DNA of 31,172 nucleotides. Origin: Methylotenera_A sp031381645. Its GTDB lineage: Bacteria > Pseudomonadota > Gammaproteobacteria > Burkholderiales > Methylophilaceae. Below the pieces are notes generated by a model, which made no database searches, had not been told where the DNA came from, and saw nothing but the letters and a program-made list of their open reading frames with translations. The stretch is taken from assembly GCA_031381645.1 (NCBI GenBank), contig JANMYB010000003.1, positions 1 to 31,172 of the forward strand, read 5' to 3'. Position numbers and translations under genes: made by a program. Shown piece by piece: positions 1 through 8,354 of the stretch. The first letter of the stretch is position 1. Every line of letters starts with the position of its first letter.

Positions 1-34
1 CGTCGCGGTCTGCCATTGAGCTTGGTATTGCCAT
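1..34 (-). CDS. ilvE: branched-chain amino acid aminotransferase, N-terminal fragment (partial)
   Basis: Only the first 11 codons are present; the gene runs off the left edge. Read leftward from the ATG at 34-32 the peptide is MAIPSSMADRD. The SMADRD(G) block is the characteristic start of betaproteobacterial IlvE, which transfers the amino group in the last step of leucine, isoleucine and valine synthesis. An AAAGAGAA stretch lies just upstream as a possible ribosome binding site. The gene would be divergent from the SCO1 gene. The identification rests on 11 residues, so it is tentative. Confidence 0.5.
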   Translation of the reverse strand, partial: MAIPSSMADRD

Positions 35-133
35 GTTGCTATTCTCTTTGTGTAAAAACGATATTGTAAACTAAAGGTCGTAGTTGTTTACAGCATGTTA
101 AAATCAAATTATTGATTAAGTTGGAGTTTTAAG

Positions 134-709
134 ATGAAAAAGTTGTTTGTTTTTGCGTTTTTGTTGATGTTGGCAGCGTGTAACCCCGCCAAAGAGTCAG
201 CGCCACTTGTCGGCACCGATATTACTGGCGCAGATTTTGCCAAAACCTTGAGCTTAACTGACCACAACGGAAAATTACGCAACATGGCAGATTTTAAAGA
301 TAAAGTTGTCGTACTGTTTTTTGGGTTTACGCACTGCCCAGACGTGTGCCCAACCACCATGAGCGACCTAAAACAAGCTATGAAATTGCTCGGCGACAAA
401 TCAAATGAGGTGCAAGTGTTGTTTATCACGGTGGATCCAGAGCGCGATACGCAAGAAGTATTGGCCAAGTTTGTGCCTTCGTTCGACGCGCGTTTTATTG
501 GCCTGCGTGGCAATGCGCAAGAAACTGCTGAAACGCTGGCTAACTTTAAAATTTTCTACGCAAAAGTAGATGGAAAAAGCGCAAATGATTACAGCATAGA
601 CCACAGCGCAGGCATGTATGTGTTTGATAAATCAGGAAAAGTTAGGCTTTATATGGGATATGGACAAAAGCCCGCCGAGATAGCGAGCGATGTAAAACAG
701 TTGTTATAG
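134..709 (+). CDS. SCO1/SenC family copper chaperone lipoprotein
   Basis: SCO proteins are thioredoxin-fold proteins that deliver copper to the CuA site of cytochrome c oxidase or maintain its thiols in the periplasm. The 191-residue product starts with a lipoprotein signal peptide (lipobox LAAC, lipidated Cys16), so it should be membrane-anchored. The copper ligands are visible: CPDVC (Cys68, Cys72) within GFTHCPDVCPTT, and His157 in DHSAGMYVFD. The length is normal for the family. A GGAG ribosome binding site lies 8 nt before the ATG. The gene converges on ygjP, and the two stop ends overlap by 6 bp. No oxidase gene is in the window. Confidence 0.93.
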   Translation: MKKLFVFAFLLMLAACNPAKESAPLVGTDITGADFAKTLSLTDHNGKLRNMADFKDKVVVLFFGFTHCPDVCPTTMSDLKQAMKLLGDKSNEVQVLFITVDPERDTQEVLAKFVPSFDARFIGLRGNAQETAETLANFKIFYAKVDGKSANDYSIDHSAGMYVFDKSGKVRLYMGYGQKPAEIASDVKQLL

Positions 710-1414
710 TCTGTGCAATTGTGGCGAAAGCAGCTTCAATTCTTTCTCCGCCGCTTTATAATTGGGGGAAAGGCGCTCGAGCACCGCATAGAATTTGGCC
801 GAGTGATTCATTTGTTTCAGGTGCGCTAGCTCGTGGCAAATGACGTAATTGATAATATGCGGCGGCGCTTGTAGCAAGCGCCAGCTTAGCCGCACTTCGC
901 CACGACTATTGCAACTTCCCCAGCGCGATTGCGCGTTCGAGAGCGTCAGCGGCGGCGTTTCCACGCCTAGTTTCGCGGCTAAAATTTCCAATCTGCGACT
1001 AAAATCTAACTTTGCTTGTTGTTTATACCACTGAATAATGACATGCCTGTAACCCTCATGGATATTGGTCTGCAGGGCAGTCATTTTCAGTTTATTTTCA
1101 TCAAAAATAGGCTTTTTATTGGGGTGATTGGGCGAAATGCTGAGCTGAATATCATTACCTAAATACAGCAAATGCTCACCATCAATCCACTGAATTTTTT
1201 CAACCTGATTCGCTTCGCGCTGGCTTAATTTGTTGAGAATCCAGTGTGATTTTTCTTGCAAAATTTGATTGAGCTGAAATTCAAATATGCGTTTTGGCGC
1301 ATGCACGACTAGGCCATCCGCAGTGATTTTTAGGCCAACGGTGCGGCGTGGACGGCGTTCTAAAAGATACGAAATCGTCTCGCCAGTTGCAAGTGTGAGT
1401 ATTTGATTGGTCAC
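704..1414 (-). CDS. YgjP-like zinc metallopeptidase (DUF45/M48-like)
   Basis: Members of this family carry a zincin site. Here it is HELAH at residues 194-198 with a further His204 (HLKQMNH), preceded by the family-typical SRWGSC block at 163-168. The 236-residue length is usual. The start is GTG at 1414, overlapping the plsC stop (GTGA), which suggests translational coupling at the end of the lnt-glyQ-glyS-gmhB-plsC cluster. No signal peptide is seen, so it is probably cytoplasmic; the substrate is unknown. Codons 112-123 (TALQTNIHEGYR) coincide with a palindromic repeat found in intergenic DNA elsewhere in the window, so this variable stretch may derive from repeat insertion. Confidence 0.88.
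   Translation of the reverse strand: MTNQILTLATGETISYLLERRPRRTVGLKITADGLVVHAPKRIFEFQLNQILQEKSHWILNKLSQREANQVEKIQWIDGEHLLYLGNDIQLSISPNHPNKKPIFDENKLKMTALQTNIHEGYRHVIIQWYKQQAKLDFSRRLEILAAKLGVETPPLTLSNAQSRWGSCNSRGEVRLSWRLLQAPPHIINYVICHELAHLKQMNHSAKFYAVLERLSPNYKAAEKELKLLSPQLHRL
1044..1079 (+). repeat. dispersed ~37-bp palindrome, copy A (inside ygjP)
   Basis: This imperfect inverted repeat begins TGCCTGTAACCC and ends TGCAGGGCA. It matches elements at 10162-10198 (reverse orientation), 23401-23437, 27477-27510 (degraded) and 29438-29474. This copy lies wholly inside the ygjP coding region; the other four are intergenic. Confidence 0.7.
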
Positions 1415-2115
1415 AGTTTTAGCATCTCCGCCTCAATCCAATCTTCCACTTGCTGGTTGAGTGCGTCAGTTTTTAAACCCGCTGTTTCAATCGGTTTGCC
1501 AATGCTCAATGTAATCCTGCCAGGGGTTTTTAAAAAGGCATTTTTACGCCAAAATAAGCCTGCGTTGTGCGCCACGGGCACTACGGTAGTTTGCGTATGC
1601 GCCGCTAGCCAAGCGCCGCCGATGTGATATTTACTGCGCGCGCCAGGCGCAATGCGCGTGCCTTCAGGAAAAATCACCACCCATAAACCTTTGGTGAGTC
1701 TGTCTTTACCGTGCGTGACGAGTTTTTTAAGCGCCTCGCGGCCTGCGCTGCGGTCAATGGGGATAGTACCCATCGCCATCCATGCCCAGCCAATGATAGG
1801 AATATACAAAAGCTCGCGCTTTAACACCCAAATTTGCGGCGGAAAAATCACTTGTAGCGCAATCGTCTCCCAAGCGGATTGGTGTTTGCATAAGATGATG
1901 GACGGGTGGTTAGGGATGTTTTCGCGACCTCGCACCTCAAACCCTAAATTGCAAGTAAGTTTGAGCCAAAATAAACTGCAATGTGCCCAATAGCTGGCTA
2001 CGCGGCTGCGTGCAATGCTACTAGTGAATGGCGCTATCAAAATGACTAATATGGAGAATATTGGCGAAATGATGAGCATGCCAAGAAAAAACAAAAGTGA
2101 GCGTATAAATAGCAC
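1411..2115 (-). CDS. plsC: 1-acyl-sn-glycerol-3-phosphate acyltransferase
   Basis: The enzyme acylates lysophosphatidic acid to phosphatidic acid at the inner membrane face in phospholipid synthesis. The 234-residue product has hydrophobic N-terminal segments (about 5-30), the acyltransferase block KHQSAWE (His78, with Glu83 in place of the more usual Asp) and the FPEGTR motif at 149-154. The start is GTG at 2115, preceded by TAAGG overlapping the gmhB stop at 8 nt spacing. It lies between gmhB and ygjP in one leftward cluster. The fold is certain; acyl-chain and acceptor specificity are inferred. Confidence 0.88.
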   Translation of the reverse strand: MLFIRSLLFFLGMLIISPIFSILVILIAPFTSSIARSRVASYWAHCSLFWLKLTCNLGFEVRGRENIPNHPSIILCKHQSAWETIALQVIFPPQIWVLKRELLYIPIIGWAWMAMGTIPIDRSAGREALKKLVTHGKDRLTKGLWVVIFPEGTRIAPGARSKYHIGGAWLAAHTQTTVVPVAHNAGLFWRKNAFLKTPGRITLSIGKPIETAGLKTDALNQQVEDWIEAEMLKL

Positions 2116-2125
2116 TTAGTCAGCC

Positions 2126-2668
2126 TTACAAATCTTCAGCAATAATGTGCAGCGCCGCCTCGTTTAAATCGGCAAAAATGAGTGTGTCTTGGGGTAAGTT
2201 GCCATGCGCGAGCGTTTCTTCACCCTTGCCAGACCTCACCAATATTGGCTTGCAGCCTGCATCACTAAACGCTTGTAAATCGCGTAGTGAATCGCCAATC
2301 GCGTAAACCTCGCTTAAATCCACCGAAAATCTGCGCGCAATATCTTCCACCATGCCAGTTTTTGGTTTGCGACAAGTGCAGTTGTCATCTGCTGCGTGCG
2401 GGCAATAAAACATCGCATCAATACGCCCACCCAACTGCGCAAGCGCACGATGCATTTTGTCGTGAATGGCATTTAAGGTTGCCATATCAAACAAGCCGCG
2501 CGCAATGCCGCTTTGGTTAGTTGCGATCACCACCCGAAAGCCAGATTGGTTTAGTATTGCAATCGCTTCCAAGCTGCCTGGCAGCGCAATCCACTCGTTC
2601 GGATTTTTGATGAAATTGGCGGAGTCTTGGTTAATGACGCCGTCGCGGTCTAAGATGACGAGTTTCAC
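2126..2668 (-). CDS. gmhB: D-glycero-beta-D-manno-heptose-1,7-bisphosphate 7-phosphatase
   Basis: This HAD-superfamily phosphatase removes the C7 phosphate in the synthesis of ADP-heptose for the lipopolysaccharide inner core. The 180-residue protein shows HAD motif I DRDG (Asp7, Asp9), motif II ATNQSG (49-54), the GmhB zinc loop C89-x-H91-x5-C97-x-C99, and motif III GDSLRD (125-130). It starts 1 nt after the glyS stop and is followed by plsC; a glyQ-glyS-gmhB-plsC order is common in Proteobacteria. It is cytoplasmic. Histidinol-phosphatase-like relatives share the fold, but the complete zinc loop favours GmhB. Confidence 0.93.
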   Translation of the reverse strand: MKLVILDRDGVINQDSANFIKNPNEWIALPGSLEAIAILNQSGFRVVIATNQSGIARGLFDMATLNAIHDKMHRALAQLGGRIDAMFYCPHAADDNCTCRKPKTGMVEDIARRFSVDLSEVYAIGDSLRDLQAFSDAGCKPILVRSGKGEETLAHGNLPQDTLIFADLNEAALHIIAEDL

Positions 2669-2669
2669 A

Positions 2670-4772
2670 TTAGCTCGCTAATTTAGATAAATCTGCAACG
2701 CGGTTCATGGTTTGGTGTAGCTGGTTCAACAAGGCCAGCCGATTATTTTTCAAATTAACGTCTTCAGCATTCACCATCACATTGTCAAAAAAAGCATCCA
2801 CCGGCGCTTTCAAGGCCGCCAAGGCTTGCAGAGAGGCCGTGTAATCGCCACTTTCAAACAACTTATCTGCTTCTGGTTTTACTTTGCTTAAAGCTGCGTT
2901 GAGCGCAATTTCAGCAGGTTCTGTAAGTAAATTCGCCTTCACTTCCGCCTTCACTTCACCTTCTACTTTTTTCAGAATATTCCCCACACGCTTGTTGGCA
3001 GCGGCGAGCGCAGGGGCTTCAGCTAAACTTGCGAATGAATGTACAGCTTCCAGTCGTTTAGGTACTAAGTTTATGCGTTCTGGCGCTTGTGAAATAACAG
3101 AATCCACTTCTAATGTGCTAAAGCCTTTTTCTATCATTAAGCCTGACAAACGGTCGTGGAAGAATGAATACAAGGATTGCATTGTTTCATTTGGAATTGG
3201 CGGAAAGCTAAGTGCTGCGCAAGTGCTCAATGATGACATATCTAAGGGTAGGTCTTTTTCAATCAGTATTCGAAGAACGCCCAGCGCATGGCGACGCAGA
3301 CCAAATGGGTCTTTATCGCCAGTAGGTTTTTCGCCAATACTGAATAATCCAACTAAAGTCTCCAGTTTATCTGCTAAAGCCACGTATATTCCGACTTGAT
3401 TACGAGGTAATTCATCACCCGCAAAGCGTGGCTTATAGTGGTCTTCAATCGCATAAGCGACATCATCATCTAAGCCTTCATGTTGCGCATAATAGCGCCC
3501 CATAATACCTTGTAATTCGGGGAACTCGCCTACCATATCAGTAGTTAAGTCGGACTTGGAAAGTTTTGAGGCCAATTCGGTTCTAGTTACTGAATTTACA
3601 TCGCCAATTTGCTTGGCAATCTCAACGGCTGTTTTCATTACTCGGTTGTTACGCGCACCTTGCGAGCCAAGCTTGTTGTGGTAAACCACTTTATCCAAAT
3701 CAGCAATGCGGCTTTCCAGCGTTTTCTTACGATCTTGGTCGAAGAAGAATTTAGCGTCAGCTAAGCGTGGGCGTACCACGCGCTCATTGCCTTGAATCAC
3801 AGCACTAGGGTCATTTGGTGAAATGTTAGAAACAATCAAAAATTTATTGGTGAGATTATTGTTAGCATCTAAAAGTGGGAAGTATTTTTGATTCGCTTTC
3901 ATAGTCAAAATCAAGCATTCTTGCGGTACTTCCAAAAATTCTTTTTCGAATTGGCCTAAAAGCACATTCGGGCGCTCAACCAGCGCGGTGACTTCATCCA
4001 ACAATGCGTCGTCATCAATCGGTTTCAAGTTTTGCTTGGCTGCGGCTGCGTTAAGCTGCTTTACAATTTCGGCTTTACGCGTTGCAAAGCTGGCGATAAC
4101 TGCACCTTCTTCTAGTAATTGCTTTTCGTAACTATCAGCGTGGCTTAATGTAATGACAGCATTTTTTGCCTCAAAACGGTGGCCTTGCGTTGTATTACTC
4201 GTAACCAAACCAAGGAACAATGATGGCACAATATCTGAGCCATGTAGAGCTACTAAGCCATGCGCCGGGCGCACAAAGTTGACACTAGTCCATCCGTCAG
4301 ACAATTGGTACGTCATTACTTTTGGAATAGGTAAATTAGCTATAGCATTTCCCAGTGCGGCCGCCAAGCCGACATCCAGTGTAAAACCAGGCACTATGAA
4401 ATCCCGGAATAAAATATCGGCTTTACCATCATTTTCTTTGCGCAATTGACTCACAACGCTTTCGTCAGCCCCCAAACTCTGCAGCTTTTTAACCAGCGCA
4501 GGAGTTGCATTGCCATTTGCGTCTAGCCCCACTGAGGCAGGCATTAATTTTTGTGCCACTTGTTTAGTTGCAGCTTTATCTGCTACTTCTGTTATGTGAG
4601 CTGCCAAACGGCGCGGCGTAGCAAATGAGGTAACTACAGAACTATCCGTCGTATATCCATATGTTTTGAGTGTTTCAAACAATATGTTAGAAAATGCCTC
4701 GCCCAGTTTTTTTAACGCTTTCGGTGGTAGTTCTTCTACCAATAATTCAACTAATAAATTTTGTGTTGCCAT
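2670..4772 (-). CDS. glyS: glycyl-tRNA synthetase beta subunit
   Basis: This is the large subunit of the bacterial alpha2-beta2 glycyl-tRNA synthetase; it binds tRNA while the alpha subunit activates glycine. The 700-residue length is typical. Recognisable blocks are the N-terminal LLVELLVEELPPKAL, the central ARLADAKFFFDQDRKK and NKLGSQGARN segments, and ADKLETLVGLFSIGE followed by KDPFGLRRHALGVLRI. The C-terminal part is the anticodon-binding region. Its ATG shares one base with the glyQ stop (TAATG), so the subunits are translationally coupled. Confidence 0.97.
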   Translation of the reverse strand: MATQNLLVELLVEELPPKALKKLGEAFSNILFETLKTYGYTTDSSVVTSFATPRRLAAHITEVADKAATKQVAQKLMPASVGLDANGNATPALVKKLQSLGADESVVSQLRKENDGKADILFRDFIVPGFTLDVGLAAALGNAIANLPIPKVMTYQLSDGWTSVNFVRPAHGLVALHGSDIVPSLFLGLVTSNTTQGHRFEAKNAVITLSHADSYEKQLLEEGAVIASFATRKAEIVKQLNAAAAKQNLKPIDDDALLDEVTALVERPNVLLGQFEKEFLEVPQECLILTMKANQKYFPLLDANNNLTNKFLIVSNISPNDPSAVIQGNERVVRPRLADAKFFFDQDRKKTLESRIADLDKVVYHNKLGSQGARNNRVMKTAVEIAKQIGDVNSVTRTELASKLSKSDLTTDMVGEFPELQGIMGRYYAQHEGLDDDVAYAIEDHYKPRFAGDELPRNQVGIYVALADKLETLVGLFSIGEKPTGDKDPFGLRRHALGVLRILIEKDLPLDMSSLSTCAALSFPPIPNETMQSLYSFFHDRLSGLMIEKGFSTLEVDSVISQAPERINLVPKRLEAVHSFASLAEAPALAAANKRVGNILKKVEGEVKAEVKANLLTEPAEIALNAALSKVKPEADKLFESGDYTASLQALAALKAPVDAFFDNVMVNAEDVNLKNNRLALLNQLHQTMNRVADLSKLAS

Positions 4773-5695
4773 TACGCTGCTTTCTTTTCTTTTTCTAGTT
4801 TTGCCAGAACTTCTGCCGCATGTTCTTTTGAGGCAAGCGGGAAACCAAGCGCAGCGCGGCTTTCGAGGTAGCTGGCGGCAACACTGCGCGCAATATTACG
4901 GATTTTGCCAATGTAAGCAGCGCGTTCGGTGACGCTAATGGCACCGCGTGCATCCAGTAAATTAAAGGTGTGCGCAGCTTTTAGCACTTGCTCGTAAGCG
5001 GGAAGTGCGAGTTTGTTTTCGACCAAATGCTTCGCTTGTTTTTCGTGCGCGATGAAAGCAGTCGATAAAAATTCCACATCCGAATGTTCAAAATTATAGG
5101 TAGATTGCTCCACCTCGTTTTGGTGGAACACATCACCGTATTTCACATTTTCCGAATACTGCAAATCGTAAACGCTATCCACGCCCTGCAAATACATGGC
5201 GAGGCGCTCTAGGCCGTAGGTGATTTCACCGGTAATCGGTTTGCAATCAATGCCACCAACTTGCTGAAAGTAGGTGAATTGTGTTACTTCCATACCGTTC
5301 AGCCAGACTTCCCAGCCCAAGCCCCATGCGCCTAGCGTGGGATTTTCCCAATCATCTTCCACAAAACGGATGTCATTTTTTTTCAGGTCAAAACCCAATG
5401 CTTCTAAACTGCCTAAATAAAGCTCTAAAATGTTCGCGGGCGCGGGTTTTAACACCACTTGATATTGGTAATAATGTTGCAAACGATTTGGATTTTCGCC
5501 ATAACGACCATCTTTCGGACGGCGGCTAGGTTGTACATAAGCGGCTTTCCAAGGCTCTGGGCCGAGCGAGCGTAAAAACGTGGCAGTGTGACTAGTACCT
5601 GCACCGACTTCCATATCATATGGTTGTAATAAGGCACAGCCTTGTTTATCCCAATAGCTTTGGAGCGTTAAAATGATTTGTTGAAATGTTTGCAT
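4772..5695 (-). CDS. glyQ: glycyl-tRNA synthetase alpha subunit
   Basis: This is the catalytic class II aminoacyl-tRNA synthetase subunit, which adenylates glycine and charges tRNA-Gly together with GlyS. The 307-residue product starts MQTFQQIILTLQSYW and contains GCALLQPYDMEVGAGT, the AYVQPSRRPKDGRYG block and EWTQFTYFQQ-like segments (here MEVTQFTYFQQVGG), all highly conserved in GlyQ. It lies 33 bp downstream of lnt and overlaps glyS by one base. Confidence 0.97.
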   Translation of the reverse strand: MQTFQQIILTLQSYWDKQGCALLQPYDMEVGAGTSHTATFLRSLGPEPWKAAYVQPSRRPKDGRYGENPNRLQHYYQYQVVLKPAPANILELYLGSLEALGFDLKKNDIRFVEDDWENPTLGAWGLGWEVWLNGMEVTQFTYFQQVGGIDCKPITGEITYGLERLAMYLQGVDSVYDLQYSENVKYGDVFHQNEVEQSTYNFEHSDVEFLSTAFIAHEKQAKHLVENKLALPAYEQVLKAAHTFNLLDARGAISVTERAAYIGKIRNIARSVAASYLESRAALGFPLASKEHAAEVLAKLEKEKKAA

Positions 5696-5728
5696 TGAAT
5701 ATTTTTATAGGCCGCGAAAGGCTAGATT

Positions 5729-7216
5729 TTACTTGGTTTTGCGCCGCCATAATAGTGTAATTGCTACAAAGCAAAAGATAATAAACGGCCAATTGCCCCA
5801 GCGCACATAAGGCGTGCTGCCCGTGTAGCCTTGCGCAGTGACATCCAGCGTAGTTTGCACATCGTGCGGCGCATGAGCGAGCACATAGCCGTGTTGGTCA
5901 ATTGCCGCGGTGGCGCCAGTATTGGTGGCGCGTAGCATGTAGCGGCCAGTTTCTAAAGCACGCGCTTGGCTAAACTGCATGTGCTGATCTGCCGCATAAG
6001 ACTGGCCGTACCATGCATCGTTACTAATATTTACTAACATCGTTGCTGTTGGCAATTGACGCGCGATTTCTTCGCCAAATACGTCTTCATAGCAAATATT
6101 TATGCCAATATGATGCACCGTTCCATCAAGCGTAAGGCGCATTGGTGCTTGCTCCCAGCTACCTCTTGATAAATCGCTTAAGGGCATGTTGAGCCAATCG
6201 CGATATATCCAGCCGAAGACTTTTTTAAGCGGAATAAATTCGCCAAATGGCACCAGATGATTTTTTTTGTAGGCCTGGCTGGGCGCGTCGCTAAAACTAA
6301 TGGCGCTATTAAAATATTCGCTCGTGTCTTCGTTATATTCCACCATGCCTATGATGAGCGGATGCTGTTTGCCATAATCGGACAAAGCGTTTTTAACGCT
6401 CGGGTCGAGCTGGCTGGAAATAACCGGCAGCGCGGTTTCTGGCAAAATAATCAGCTCGGCGTTGCTGGCGCGTATCATCGCCACATATTGATCAATGGTG
6501 CTTTGCGCTTTTTCTGGCGACCATTTTGTATCTTGCGCAATATTGCCCTGAATGAGCGCAACGCTAATTGGCTTGCCGATGGGCGTTGTCCATTCGACTA
6601 TTTTTAGCACATTGCCAACCACAATGATGAACACTAAAGCTGCAATGCTGTTGCGCTTAAAAAGTGCGCTGGGTTTTATTAGCCAGTGCGCGATTAATAC
6701 CGCCATAAAAACGGTGATGACCGAAACGCCATACACGCCCACTAGCGGCATGTAGCCTACCAATGGGCTGTGCGGCACTTGGCTGTAGCCCATTGTCAGC
6801 CACGGAAAACCTGTAAAAATCCAGCTACGAACCCAATCTGATAAACCCCAAAGCACGGGCGCGCTTAGCCACATCCAAGCTAGTTTTTTGCTGAAATAAC
6901 CTACAAAGCCAACAAATAGCGCCATAAATGCGCACAAGCATAACGTGCAAAAACTCGCAAACCACCAGGGCATACCGCCAAAATCGTGCAGGCTGATGTA
7001 TATCCAATAAATGCCAACTATATATAAACCAAGACCATAGCTGAAGCCCAATATCCATGCGGCTCGTGGCGTGGTTGTTCTTAACCATAAAACACATAAT
7101 CCTGCGATTGCGATTATAGGCACTGGGAAAATGTAGAATGGCGCGAAGCCCAACACTGTTGTGGCACCTAGCGCAAAAGCAAGTACATAAATTTTAAGGG
7201 AGTTTATTGAAATCAT
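5729..7216 (-). CDS. lnt: apolipoprotein N-acyltransferase
   Basis: Lnt transfers an acyl chain from a phospholipid to the N-terminal cysteine of lipoproteins, the last step of lipoprotein maturation in the inner membrane. The 495-residue protein has about six N-terminal membrane segments (residues 8-205) followed by a nitrilase-like periplasmic domain. The catalytic triad is visible: Glu260 in ILPETALP, Lys318 in YKKNHLVPFGEF and Cys375 in NICYED. A last membrane helix lies near the C-terminus. Lnt usually follows corC; here mscL and another small gene separate them. The start has no strong Shine-Dalgarno sequence. Confidence 0.96.
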   Translation of the reverse strand: MISINSLKIYVLAFALGATTVLGFAPFYIFPVPIIAIAGLCVLWLRTTTPRAAWILGFSYGLGLYIVGIYWIYISLHDFGGMPWWFASFCTLCLCAFMALFVGFVGYFSKKLAWMWLSAPVLWGLSDWVRSWIFTGFPWLTMGYSQVPHSPLVGYMPLVGVYGVSVITVFMAVLIAHWLIKPSALFKRNSIAALVFIIVVGNVLKIVEWTTPIGKPISVALIQGNIAQDTKWSPEKAQSTIDQYVAMIRASNAELIILPETALPVISSQLDPSVKNALSDYGKQHPLIIGMVEYNEDTSEYFNSAISFSDAPSQAYKKNHLVPFGEFIPLKKVFGWIYRDWLNMPLSDLSRGSWEQAPMRLTLDGTVHHIGINICYEDVFGEEIARQLPTATMLVNISNDAWYGQSYAADQHMQFSQARALETGRYMLRATNTGATAAIDQHGYVLAHAPHDVQTTLDVTAQGYTGSTPYVRWGNWPFIIFCFVAITLLWRRKTK

Positions 7217-7305
7217 TGCGTTACAAATTAAAATGAGTTGGTTATGATTGTAGCTGTTAATTCATCATTGTTTACATTTGCGGGCGCATATTGGGCCAAG
7301 AAATA

Positions 7306-7335
7306 TTGACATGATATTGGCTAGGCGACTATATT
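7306..7335 (+). promoter_or_regulatory. sigma70-type promoter of mscL
   Basis: There is a perfect -35 TTGACA at 7306-7311, an 18-nt spacer and a -10 TATATT at 7330-7335. Transcription would start near 7342, about 43 nt upstream of the mscL ATG. Confidence 0.75.
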
Positions 7336-7384
7336 ACGTGTGCGTTAAAGTTTTTAATACAAAATAATTTTAAGGAGAATAAGC

Positions 7385-7810
7385 ATGAGTATGGCATCGG
7401 AATTTAAAGATTTTATTAGTAAAGGCAATGTGATGGACCTAGCAGTAGGTGTCATCATTGGTGGGGCTTTCGGCAAGATTGTCGATTCGTTAGTGAACGA
7501 CATTATTATGCCAATTGTCGGCAAAATTTTTGGTGGGCTAGATTTCACCAATATGTTTGTGCCTTTAGCAGATATTCCAGCAGGTAATGCGGGTACTTAT
7601 GCTGCGCTTAAAACAGCAGGTGTGCCAATGCTGGCTTATGGTAATTTTATTACCATCGTGATTAATTTCCTTATTTTGGCATTTGTGATTTTTCAAATGG
7701 TGAAAATGGTTAATCGCATGAAAAAAGAAGCACCTCCAGCAGCACCAGCACCAACGCCAGATGACATCGTATTGTTACGTGAAATCCGCGATGCTTTGAA
7801 GAAAAAATAA
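7385..7810 (+). CDS. mscL: large-conductance mechanosensitive channel
   Basis: MscL is a homopentameric inner-membrane channel that opens under membrane tension to release solutes during hypo-osmotic shock. The 141-residue protein has the family N-terminus FKDFISKGNVMDLAVGVIIG (amphipathic helix and TM1, about 7-45), a periplasmic loop, TM2 (about 86-108) and a charged C-terminal helix (DIVLLREIRDAL) after a Pro/Ala-rich linker. AAGGAG precedes the start; two ATGs lie two codons apart (MSM), so initiation could be at either. It has its own promoter and terminator and lies against the surrounding leftward genes. Confidence 0.97.
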   Translation: MSMASEFKDFISKGNVMDLAVGVIIGGAFGKIVDSLVNDIIMPIVGKIFGGLDFTNMFVPLADIPAGNAGTYAALKTAGVPMLAYGNFITIVINFLILAFVIFQMVKMVNRMKKEAPPAAPAPTPDDIVLLREIRDALKKK

Positions 7811-7823
7811 GTACTTATTTTAC

Positions 7824-7860
7824 CTAATAAAAAAGGCGCTTAAAGCGCCTTTTTTATTAG
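7824..7860. terminator. bidirectional terminator between mscL and the 7870-8280 gene
   Basis: This is a perfect 17-bp stem (7824-7840 pairing with 7844-7860) with a TAA loop, core AGGCGCT/AGCGCCT, flanked by A and T runs in both directions. It serves mscL and the convergent gene at 7870. Confidence 0.92.
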
Positions 7861-7869
7861 GTGTTATTG

Positions 7870-8280
7870 CTACATATTCGGTTCGACTTGGCTCGGTTCA
7901 GCGCTTGGTAATTCGTATGTTTTGCCATCGTTCGCTTCAGAGCCATCGTGATTTAGAAACACCACTTGCACCACTTTGTCGTCAATAAAATCGAGCTCGG
8001 TGGTTGGATAGTAACTACCATCCGCCGCCGTATTGATGTTGTGATAATGCCAAATGGAAGCCACAATTTTGCCAGAATCTTTTACTTTTACGTCTTCCGC
8101 TTTGGCTGGCTCACCGAACTGGGCAATAATGGTCGCTTTGTTATGTTTATTGATAGCATCAACAAAAGCTTTTTCTTCGGTAGGGATTTTGCTGGCTAAC
8201 GGTTGCGCCTCTTCTGCTAAGCAAACGCCAGCAAACAGTGTATTTGTTGCAAGTAAAACGGCAAAAGCTAAATTTTTCAT
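7870..8280 (-). CDS. small periplasmic protein, BamE/SmpA-like fold possible
   Basis: The 136-residue protein starts MKNLAFAVLLATNTLFAG and has a signal peptide ending near AEE (residue 22-24), so it should be periplasmic. The ATG at 8280 is preferred to a TTG four codons upstream because GGAGA lies at good spacing. The mature part contains AQFGEPAKAEDV, SIWHYHNINT and TTELDFIDDKVVQVVFLN. A 'FGEP...W.Y...LDF.DDKV..V' layout resembles the small alpha/beta fold of BamE-like proteins, but I do not recognise a named family. It is convergent with mscL and lies 62 bp downstream of corC in the same direction. Confidence 0.75.
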   Translation of the reverse strand: MKNLAFAVLLATNTLFAGVCLAEEAQPLASKIPTEEKAFVDAINKHNKATIIAQFGEPAKAEDVKVKDSGKIVASIWHYHNINTAADGSYYPTTELDFIDDKVVQVVFLNHDGSEANDGKTYELPSAEPSQVEPNM

Positions 8281-8354
8281 AGAAATCTCCAATTCTTGAA
8301 AATAAGAGATATAAAACCAATTTTAGTTCGTTTTATTTTACTTTGGCTTAAACT

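Noticed and set aside
3..74. Rightward partial frame ending at 74, possible end of a cytochrome oxidase assembly gene before SCO1
   Set aside because: The peptide does not match CtaA or CtaB ends, whereas the leftward frame at 34-1 matches the IlvE start.
109..513. Leftward 134-codon frame opposite the SCO1 gene
   Set aside because: It is antisense to a gene with lipobox and copper-site motifs; low-complexity shadow translation.
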